A DNA stretch of 28,081 nucleotides from DATBLQ01 sp036555325 (lineage in GTDB: Bacteria; Pseudomonadota; Alphaproteobacteria; Rhizobiales; Aestuariivirgaceae): assembly GCA_036555325.1 (NCBI GenBank), contig DATBLQ010000001.1:1-28081 (forward strand), in the 5' to 3' direction. A program made the translations under genes and the position numbers. The notes under the pieces were generated by a model. It was not told the origin of the DNA and searched no databases. It saw nothing but the letters and a program-made list of their open reading frames with translations. Shown one piece after another: positions 21,605-28,081 of this stretch (position 1 is its first letter; every line of letters begins with the position of its first letter).

Positions 21605-22335
21605 GTCCGTTCCCGCACGTACAAGACTGCCTACAGAACCTAAAGACATGTTTAAGGGTTGGTGGTGGCCGTTGATTGGAACATTTGTGTTTAGGGGGCG
21701 GCAAATTGAGGGCGATTACCGCTCGGGCCGGCAACCGAAGTCACCGGCTAAAAGACGTTGTGTTACTGGCTCAAGCCTCGGCGTCAGCTTCCACGTATCG
21801 CCTTCAGGCTCATTCGTCCCGAAAGTATGTGGCAGACCATCCAACCTCAGGCATCGGGACGAGCTGACAGGAACATGGTGTCACCTTGCTCGCCTTGGTT
21901 CCTCCCATTCCAGACCTCCTTCAAACCATCATCCCACAGCATGACGGCAGCGAGTTTCAGCGTTACTCCGGTGATCGACTGGCCAAGAGGTATTTTCGAT
22001 CTGCTCCCATAAATCGGCGCGAGCCTCATTGGCCGATTCCGAGGCAAAAATTGAGGCCCAATGCGGCCAACAGCTATTCGGTCTCCCTAGCCTAATAAAG
22101 GATTTATCGTTAACGACGCAGACGCAGTACCGACGCGGGCCGGAATTTGCAACGGATGTTCCGGAATTGCGGAAAATTCATCAGGTCTAGGCTATCAGAG
22201 TGGAACGCGTGACATCCTCTTCTGCTACTCAGCGGGGCCCTCAACAGATCCATGCGCAGCTAGATAGTTCACCCATCGGAGCGAACCCATGCTAAGCTCG
22301 CGCGTGGGGGAGTGGTTCTTCAAAAGGCAACAATC
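21605..22335. other. Long gene-free region
   Basis: About 730 bases with no gene I can support. Many short open frames occur on both strands, none with a family resemblance. One 32-codon ORF on the minus strand (21810-21908) has a perfect AAGGAGG 6 bases before its ATG but no recognisable product. The composition looks like decayed coding DNA. It may hold promoters for the genes at both ends. Confidence 0.5.
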
Positions 22336-22692
22336 ATGACAATGTCTGAGAGTGTTAAGCCCGCGCTGTGGGGCGCGGCTGGCGGTGCAATTGCGCTTGC
22401 AATCGTTGGATTTGGCTGGGGCGGCTGGGTAACAAATTCGTCGGCAACCGTTTTGGCACAGGAGCATGCCAATGTAGAAATAGCAAAGGTCCTTGCCCCG
22501 ATCTGTTTTCTGCAGTTTCAACAGCAACCCGATGCATCGACCAAGCTCGCAGAGCTGAAAGGACTGACGGGCTCTTACCAGCAAGCTTCCTTCGTCGAGA
22601 AATCCGGCGCATCTATGATGCCAGGCAGCGACAAGACGCTGAAAGGTGTCAGTGAAGCGTGCGCCAAGCTGTTAATAGAACCGGGCAAGTAG
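22336..22692 (+). CDS. Small membrane-anchored protein of a rhizobial conserved type
   Basis: A 118-residue protein with an N-terminal uncleaved helix (KPALWGAAGGAIALAIVGFGWGGW shortened; about residues 9-32) followed by a periplasmic helical domain with two Cys (APICFLQF and SEACAKLL). I have the impression of many similar rhizobial hypothetical proteins starting with KPALWG-AGGAIALAIVGF, a conserved family without known function. ATG 22336 has AAGG 8 bases upstream; an in-frame GTG at 22312 is less likely. It stands alone. Confidence 0.8.
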   Translation: MTMSESVKPALWGAAGGAIALAIVGFGWGGWVTNSSATVLAQEHANVEIAKVLAPICFLQFQQQPDASTKLAELKGLTGSYQQASFVEKSGASMMPGSDKTLKGVSEACAKLLIEPGK

Positions 22693-22693
22693 G

Positions 22694-22921
22694 TCAGTCG
22701 ACTAAGACAAAGCGAGAGAAGCCAAGCACATCGGCGATCACTTTCTGTGCAGCCGGTGTGCCTTGCATAACTGCGAACGGGACGAACCTTGGATCAGCGC
22801 GGCCGTCAATGCGCGCTGACTCGGGTGGAAACACTGCGGCGTCATCCGTGTAATGCTTGGCAACGGCAGCAGCATCAGCCCTGTTAAACGCTTCAGCGAA
22901 GCTTAGAAAGCGATCCTGGAG
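22694..22921 (-). pseudogene. Degenerate SnoaL/DUF4440-like fragment
   Basis: A frame open from 22993 down to the stop at 22694 contains DRFLSFAEAFNRADAAAVAK and YTDDAAVFPPES, the typical start of a SnoaL-like (NTF2-fold) domain. After 'IDGRAD' the sequence no longer follows the family. No ATG, GTG or TTG lies upstream in frame before a stop, so the N-terminus is lost. I read this as a decayed gene. The convergent 22336-22692 gene ends immediately next to it. Confidence 0.6.
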
Positions 22922-23158
22922 AGCCGGGGATCGCCTCGCGCATAAACATACGCTAGCCTTGATGACGAAATTGCAGCCTTCATTCTGCTCAGCTCACCGA
23001 GGGCCCGGGAATGTGCGTTGGGACATGCTGGTTCTCCTCTATTGAAACCGTTATGTCCCACTCTCCGCTGGCTATGGTTCACCCTCGGGTGAAATTGCTG
23101 CTAGAATTCTAGAGGAAGGTATTTGTACCATTCAAGAACGTGCTTCGCAGGTCTTTCT
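22922..23158. other. Intergenic region with two palindromes
   Basis: No gene seen. Two perfect dyads lie upstream of the small ORF at 23159: TTCACCC-TC-GGGTGAA (23078-23093) and CTAGAATTCTAG (23101-23112). Either could be an operator; no regulator can be named. Confidence 0.5.
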
Positions 23159-23362
23159 GTGACCAAGATCGCCCTGACCAAATCGCAACTTACTACGTTA
23201 AGGCAGATCGCTGGTTTGACCAAAGGTGAAACCCACGAGATCAATCTACAGGAAGCGGAGTCACTATGCGATCTCGGGCTTGCTGAACTGGTAGAGAACC
23301 CCCGGCGCTTTCAACTAACTCTGTGGGGACGCACCGCGTTGAAAGATTATGAAAAGAAGTAA
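23159..23362 (+). CDS. Small putative winged-helix-like protein
   Basis: A 67-residue ORF from GTG 23159 (VTKIALTKSQLTTLRQIAGL). It is predicted as several short helices followed by FQLTLWGRTALKDYEKK, a pattern like the end of a small winged-helix domain ('L-LGLAE---FQLT-WGR'). I believe similar short proteins occur widely in rhizobia but cannot name a function. A TTG at 23123 with AGGAAGG upstream would add 12 residues. It stands alone, preceded by two palindromes. Confidence 0.6.
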   Translation: MTKIALTKSQLTTLRQIAGLTKGETHEINLQEAESLCDLGLAELVENPRRFQLTLWGRTALKDYEKK

Positions 23363-23637
23363 AAGCGATCCAGATGTGCGGCGCGTTGCTTGGTATTAAG
23401 TTCATGAAGACGATCTCGAAAGCCTCTGGGTGCGGTCTTCCCGATGAATCAGTCAAGGGTCCTCTGACTTATCTTGGGTTTGGGTCTGTCTTCCCGGCTT
23501 AGGGCACCACTGGGAGGGCAAGCGAACCTGAAGAGTTCGGGTCAGAAGCTGGTCATGTTTTCTGCACCGCCGGAACCCCAGTGGAACCCCGATAGCCGAG
23601 GTCCTACTGAAACTCTCTTCTAAATCCTTGAATTTAT

Positions 23638-23713
<76 letters not shown>

Positions 23714-23929
23714 CTTCGCCTACCGCGATGGGATCGGGACAGATTGCCCGGCCGCGGTGTGATTAGCAAAGAAGCGCTTCGCATGACAAGCCATATATCC
23801 AGGTACGTCTTGGCAGGGGAATCGGGGACAAGCCATCGTTGCTGGTGAACCTGCTTGCTGGCAGCGGCCCTTCGGGTGTTAGATAGCTCACCCGCCGACA
23901 GGAAGGGTTAACAAGTGGGAGAAAACACA

Positions 23930-24901
23930 ATGCTTTCGAGATTTCGCCAACCAGCCGGTGCCGCGTTGCTGGCATCGGTCTTGGTGGGGGGCAGTGTCGG
24001 AATGGCCTACGCCCAGGTGCCTGAATCAACCGATCCGATCAAGATCGGACTCTTCGATTGGACGAGCGTCAACCTCAATGCGAAGATCCTCGGCGGGATT
24101 CTTGAAAAACTCGGTTACACCGTCGAGTATCCGACAAGCGACTATCTATCGAGTCTCGCCACGGGATTGCCGAGTGGCGACCTGACTATCGGTGTTGAAT
24201 ATTGGGACACCACCGCTGGTGAAGGCATGAAGGCGGCTGACGCCACCGGCCAAACCGAGAAGCTCGGCGCGCTCGGCCCGAAGGCAAAAGAAGAGTGGTG
24301 GTATCCTCTCTACATGAAAGAAAAGTGCCCGGGACTGCCGAACTGGGAGGCGCTCAAGGATGCGAAATGCGCCGAAGCGTTCGCTACTCCCGACACTGCT
24401 CCTAAAGGCCGCTACCTTGGTGGTCCGGTGACATGGGAAGGTTTCGACGATGAGCGCGTCGAATCTTTGGGACTTCCGTTCGTTGTCATTCATGCCGGCA
24501 CGGACGGTGCCATGTTCGCCGAGCTCGATTCGGCCTATCAACGCAAGGCACCCATCATGCTGTGGATTTACTCCCCGCACTGGGCTTCGGCCAAATATGA
24601 AGGAGAATGGGTGCAGTTTCCCGAGCACACTCCCGAATGCTACACGGACCCGAAATGGGGAATTAACCCTGACAAAGCCTATGACTGCGGCAAGCCACAT
24701 GGCGACATCTGGAAGTACGCCTGGGCGGGAATGAAGGACAAATGGCCTGTCGCATATAAGGTAGCCAAGAACTACCAGATCGATACCGCGGAGCTCAACA
24801 ATCTATCGGGGCAAGTCGATCTGCAGGGCAAAACGATCGAGGAAGTGGCGGCCGCCTGGGTCGACGCCAATGAATCGAAGTGGCGCGCCTGGGCTGAATA
24901 G
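23930..24901 (+). CDS. Glycine betaine/choline/proline-type ABC transporter substrate-binding protein (OpuAC family)
   Basis: A 323-residue periplasmic protein starting at ATG 23930 (GGGAG 9 bases upstream; a GTG at 23915 is rejected). The signal peptide ends MAYAQ (about residue 29). The mature domain has the OpuAC/ProX pattern: IKIGLFDWTSVNLNAKIL, EYWDTT, LGGPVTWEGFDDERVE and many Trp/Tyr residues (WIYSPHW, WWYPLY) suited to caging a quaternary ammonium group. Four Cys in the C-terminal half (including KCPGL and CGKPHG) may form disulfides. First gene of a three-gene importer; a small hairpin (CTGTT/AACAG, 24902-24916) follows its stop and may protect or separate its mRNA. Confidence 0.93.
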   Translation: MLSRFRQPAGAALLASVLVGGSVGMAYAQVPESTDPIKIGLFDWTSVNLNAKILGGILEKLGYTVEYPTSDYLSSLATGLPSGDLTIGVEYWDTTAGEGMKAADATGQTEKLGALGPKAKEEWWYPLYMKEKCPGLPNWEALKDAKCAEAFATPDTAPKGRYLGGPVTWEGFDDERVESLGLPFVVIHAGTDGAMFAELDSAYQRKAPIMLWIYSPHWASAKYEGEWVQFPEHTPECYTDPKWGINPDKAYDCGKPHGDIWKYAWAGMKDKWPVAYKVAKNYQIDTAELNNLSGQVDLQGKTIEEVAAAWVDANESKWRAWAE

Positions 24902-24981
24902 ACTGTTCCTGCAACAGGCAGCCATGTCGACAAAGGGCATGGTTGCCGCTATTTTTTGTTGCAGCCGGTCGGGGACGTGCA

Positions 24982-26076
24982 ATGAAAACCGACAACCGGA
25001 CGGATCAGCCGCCCGCTACCTTCGCTGCGCATGAAACGCGCCCGGTCGCGCTTTCATGCAAGAACGTTTGGAAAATCTTCGGCAGTCGTGCGGTAGAGTT
25101 CCTTAGAAGGGTCAACGGCAAGGCAACCGTGGTCGACCTGAGCGCTGCCAATCTGATCGGGGCGGTACGCGATGCCACGGTCTCGGTCCGTCGGGGTGAA
25201 ATTTTCATCATCATGGGCCTTTCGGGTTCCGGCAAATCTACTCTTTTGCGGTGTTTGTCGAGGCTCATCGAACCGACGGCTGGATCTGTAGAGTTTGAAG
25301 GCCGAGATCTGCTCAAACTTTCAGAAGCCGAACTTATCGAGATCCGGCGTCATAAGATGGGAATGGTTTTTCAGCATTTTGCGCTGTTGCCGCATTTGAC
25401 GGTGCTTGAAAACGTTGCTTTCCCGCTCTCCGTCCAAGGGGTCGAACGCAAGGCGCGAGAAGGCCGCGCGCGCGAGGTCATCGATCTCGTGGGGCTCAGA
25501 GGTCGAGAGCATCACTACCCACGTGAATTGTCGGGCGGGCAACAGCAACGGGTCGGCATCGCTCGCAGCTTGGCGGTCAAACCGAGTATTTGGTTTCTCG
25601 ATGAACCCTTCTCTGCACTCGATCCGCTCATCCGTCGCGAAATGCAAGAAGAGCTCATGCGTCTGCAATCGGTCCTTCGCAAGACGATCGTCTTCATCAC
25701 GCACGATTTCGATGAAGCGATCAGGCTGGCAGACCGTATCGCCATCATGCAGGATGGGGAAATCATCCAGATCGGCACGCCAGAGGAACTCGTGCTTGGT
25801 CCAGCGACTGACTACGTAGCCGAGTTCACGCGCGACGTTCAGCGCTCGAAGGTAATGTCGGCGAGGCGACTCATGCGCCCGCTGACGCAAGGCTCAACGG
25901 CAGAGGCTCGGCGTGTTCAAGCCGAGGCCAAGGTGGCAACATTCGCTGCTGATATCGTGGCAGCGCGAAAGCCGTTCCTGGTGATCGAAGGTGATGGACG
26001 GCCAATCGGTGAAATTACTCCTGAGGCTGTCGTCGACCTGCTTGCAGGCGCCGGACCCACCGGAGCCTCCCGGTGA
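24982..26076 (+). CDS. Betaine-type ABC transporter ATP-binding protein (ProV/OpuAA family)
   Basis: A 364-residue ATPase starting at ATG 24982 (GGGGA upstream; the frame open to 24943 is rejected). Seen: an N-terminal extension typical of ProV (CKNVWKIFG, residues about 21-29), Walker A GLSGSGKST, Q-loop (VFQHFALLPH), signature LSGGQQQRVGIARSL, Walker B (WFLDEPFSALD) and the H-loop (FITHDFDEA). The region after about residue 285 is shorter than a full tandem CBS module, so osmotic regulation through CBS domains is doubtful. The next gene starts within its stop (GTGA). Confidence 0.95.
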   Translation: MKTDNRTDQPPATFAAHETRPVALSCKNVWKIFGSRAVEFLRRVNGKATVVDLSAANLIGAVRDATVSVRRGEIFIIMGLSGSGKSTLLRCLSRLIEPTAGSVEFEGRDLLKLSEAELIEIRRHKMGMVFQHFALLPHLTVLENVAFPLSVQGVERKAREGRAREVIDLVGLRGREHHYPRELSGGQQQRVGIARSLAVKPSIWFLDEPFSALDPLIRREMQEELMRLQSVLRKTIVFITHDFDEAIRLADRIAIMQDGEIIQIGTPEELVLGPATDYVAEFTRDVQRSKVMSARRLMRPLTQGSTAEARRVQAEAKVATFAADIVAARKPFLVIEGDGRPIGEITPEAVVDLLAGAGPTGASR

Positions 26077-28052
26077 GCGAGGTCGCAGTTAGGATAGCGG
26101 CTCCGAAGGGGCAGATGCGATTTTGGCCAGGGGTCTGGGGGTTGGCGATCCTGGCGGTGTTGCTTCTCCATCTCAACAGAGACGTCATTTCTTTTGCAGC
26201 GGTCTATCCGGAGGATGCGGTTATGCCGGTCGCTAAGTGGATAGCGGCTGTCATGGACTGGATCTTGCGCCATTTCCGCTGGCTAACCCGAGGGATTGCT
26301 GAGCTCTTGAATATCCCTCTCAAGGCTGCTTTTGCCATTCTGGCAAAGCCATTCAAGATTGGCACGGGTGCTGATGCGTGGTTTCTTCCGCGTCTTTCCT
26401 GGGTTGGAGTGGTTGCTGCTGGCATACTGGCGGGGCATGCGCTTGGGGGACTCCGTTTGGCACTGCTGAGCGGTGGCTGTCTGCTCTACATCGCTCTCTT
26501 CGGCCAGTGGGACAGCGCCATGCTGACATTGGCGCTTATCATCATCGCTGTACCGATTTGCGTGATCGCGGGACTGCTGGTTGGCATTCTCGCCTGGAGA
26601 ACCCCCTGGGCGGAGAAACTGATTATCACCCCCCTCCTCGATCTCATGCAGACTATGCCTACCTTTGCCTATCTCATTCCCATGCTGCTTCTCTTCGGCA
26701 ACAGCCCGGTATCGGCAATGCTGGCAACGGGAATATTTGCGGCCCCGCCCATGGTACGGACCACAATGCTGGCGCTTTCGCGCGTGCCGCAGGAACTCAA
26801 CGACTTCGGTGAAATGGCGGGGTGTTCGCGCCGCCAAAAGCTGTGGCGAATTCTCCTTCCGTCCGCGCGACCAACCCTGATGGTAGGTGTCAACCAAGTG
26901 ATCATGCTGGCGCTGAACATGGTTATCATTGCTTCGATGATCGGCGCAGGTGGATTGGGCTATGATGTGCTGTTGGCGCTTCGGGCCCTAAAGGTCGGCC
27001 AGGGAATGGAGGCGGGCCTTGCCATCGTGGTGCTTGCCATTCTGCTCGACCGTCTCAGCCAGGCAGCGGCGCGCCAGCGGCCGTCAGCCTATGCGGAGCC
27101 ACGTCCGTTCTGGCAGGCTCACCCGCACCTGAGCCTGGCACTGGCAATCCTAGCCATCACTACGGCACTGAGTGTCTGGGTACCGGCGTTTGCGAAGGTT
27201 CCGCCGGCAATCGAAATTTCCACGGCTCCAGCGTGGAAAGCCGGCGTCGACTGGATAACAGTGCATTTCTTCGATGCGATCGAAGCTTTTCGCGTCACGC
27301 TACTTCGCTACGTCCTCAATCCCGTTCGCGCATTTTGCGAGCATTTTCCCTGGGCGGGCGCTGTCGGCCTTCTGTTTCTCGCAGCCTACCAGCTTTCCGG
27401 CATCAGGCTTGCGGTGCTGATCGCCGTGCTTGCCGCCTTCTGCGCCGCGGTCGGGCTCTGGGAAAAAACCATGGCAACCGTCTATCTTGCTGGGGTATCT
27501 GCGACGATTGCCGCGTTGCTTGGCATACCCCTGGGCTTGCTGGCAGCACGCAGCGACCGCTTCGAAGGTTTCATAGTTCCGATTATTGACACGCTGCAGA
27601 CGATTCCTTCATTTTGCTTCATTATTCCAGTGGTGATGCTTTTCCGCGTGGGCGATGTAACTGCGATGATCGCTACGATCTCTTTCGCGATTGTGCCTGC
27701 GATCCGCTACACCAATCATGGCATTCGGCAGGTCGCACCAGAGCTTATCGAGGCCGCCAAGGTTTCCGGCTGCACCAGAAGCCAGACATTCTGGCGCGTG
27801 CAGTTGCCGATGGCCTTGCCCGAGATCCTGCTTGGAATCAACCAAACCATATTGCTGGCGCTTTCCATGATCATCATCTGCGCCATGATCGGCACCCGTG
27901 ATCTCGGTCAAGAGGTTTTCATCGCGCTCTCGAAAGCCGAAGCGGGGCGCGGCCTGGTTGCGGGGCTCGCCATCGCATTCATCGGTATCATCGCTGATCG
28001 CCTGATCAGCTCGTGGAGTGCCCAGAAGCGGGCCCGACTTGGCCTAGCATGA
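26073..28052 (+). CDS. Double-length betaine-type ABC permease (two ProW-like modules fused)
   Basis: A 659-residue membrane protein with GTG start overlapping the ATPase stop (GTGA). It holds two complete permease modules, each with a binding-protein-dependent transport EAA loop: near residue 247 (EMAGCSRRQKLWRILLP) and near residue 560 (EAAKVSGCTRSQTFWRVQLP). Each is followed by matching SMIGAGGLGY- and AMIGTRDLGQ-type segments. Single ProW/OpuAB permeases are about half this size and work as dimers, so one polypeptide probably supplies both halves of the channel. The protein ends 29 bases before the window edge; nothing else is seen there. Confidence 0.95.
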   Translation: MSEVAVRIAAPKGQMRFWPGVWGLAILAVLLLHLNRDVISFAAVYPEDAVMPVAKWIAAVMDWILRHFRWLTRGIAELLNIPLKAAFAILAKPFKIGTGADAWFLPRLSWVGVVAAGILAGHALGGLRLALLSGGCLLYIALFGQWDSAMLTLALIIIAVPICVIAGLLVGILAWRTPWAEKLIITPLLDLMQTMPTFAYLIPMLLLFGNSPVSAMLATGIFAAPPMVRTTMLALSRVPQELNDFGEMAGCSRRQKLWRILLPSARPTLMVGVNQVIMLALNMVIIASMIGAGGLGYDVLLALRALKVGQGMEAGLAIVVLAILLDRLSQAAARQRPSAYAEPRPFWQAHPHLSLALAILAITTALSVWVPAFAKVPPAIEISTAPAWKAGVDWITVHFFDAIEAFRVTLLRYVLNPVRAFCEHFPWAGAVGLLFLAAYQLSGIRLAVLIAVLAAFCAAVGLWEKTMATVYLAGVSATIAALLGIPLGLLAARSDRFEGFIVPIIDTLQTIPSFCFIIPVVMLFRVGDVTAMIATISFAIVPAIRYTNHGIRQVAPELIEAAKVSGCTRSQTFWRVQLPMALPEILLGINQTILLALSMIIICAMIGTRDLGQEVFIALSKAEAGRGLVAGLAIAFIGIIADRLISSWSAQKRARLGLA

Positions 28053-28081
28053 TGCAGTTCAGGCTGAAGTTGTCGGCTCGC

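Noticed and set aside
21810..21908. 32-codon minus-strand ORF with a perfect AAGGAGG
   Set aside because: A good ribosome binding site alone is not enough; the product shows no recognisable feature and lies in decayed-looking DNA.

Overview
The window looks like a chromosomal (or large-replicon) stretch of an alphaproteobacterium, most likely Hyphomicrobiales and possibly Bradyrhizobium-like. I base this on the mix of gene families: rhizobial-type small secreted proteins, a response-regulator cyclase, LuxR/LuxI, an orphan PQQ-type substrate-binding protein and a fused betaine permease. Also typical are tightly packed operons with ATGA/GTGA stop-start overlaps. I cannot name the species.

Layout. 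1-1790 (+): the end of a type I secretion pair, a cut-off ABC ATPase followed by an HlyD-type adaptor. 1797-6586 (-): a LysR regulator, then (reading leftward from 6586) two enolase-superfamily enzymes and a PQQ-alcohol-dehydrogenase-type substrate-binding protein in an overlapping operon. 6799-7773 (+): an unrecognised membrane protein. 7786-12561 (-): one operon with a Tat-exported NMT1-like substrate-binding protein, a 30-residue internally deleted relic of a second such protein, an SCO1/SenC copper protein, a histidine kinase, a CheY-like receiver and a receiver-nucleotide cyclase. 12818-16261: a quorum-sensing locus with luxR (-), a small secreted protein behind it, and divergent luxI, cytochrome P450 and a small ORF (+). 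16292-17320 (+): a self-contained ArsR/SRPBCC operon with two operator-like dyads, a consensus promoter that predicts a leaderless mRNA, and a terminator. 17354-18755 (-): two small secreted proteins and a YqaA/DedA-like membrane protein. 18998-19522 (+): a fluoride riboswitch with terminator platform controlling crcB, which carries a one-base frameshift in a T7 run. 19830-23362: several small secreted or anchored proteins of unknown function and a SnoaL-like relic. 23638-23713 (-): tRNA-Lys(CUU). 23930-28052 (+): a complete glycine betaine/choline-type ABC importer with a double-length permease.

How the parts work together. The strongest candidates for an under-described system are (i) the luxI-P450 unit, where overlapping genes put a heme oxygenase under the same expression as a homoserine-lactone synthase, and (ii) the SBP-SCO-kinase-receiver-cyclase operon. 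The latter has a periplasmic binding protein without any transport partner, next to a redox/copper protein and a complete phosphorelay ending in a cyclic-nucleotide output. Other points worth checking are the crcB frameshift at a homopolymer, the leaderless ArsR promoter and the deletion relic that still overlaps the SCO start codon.
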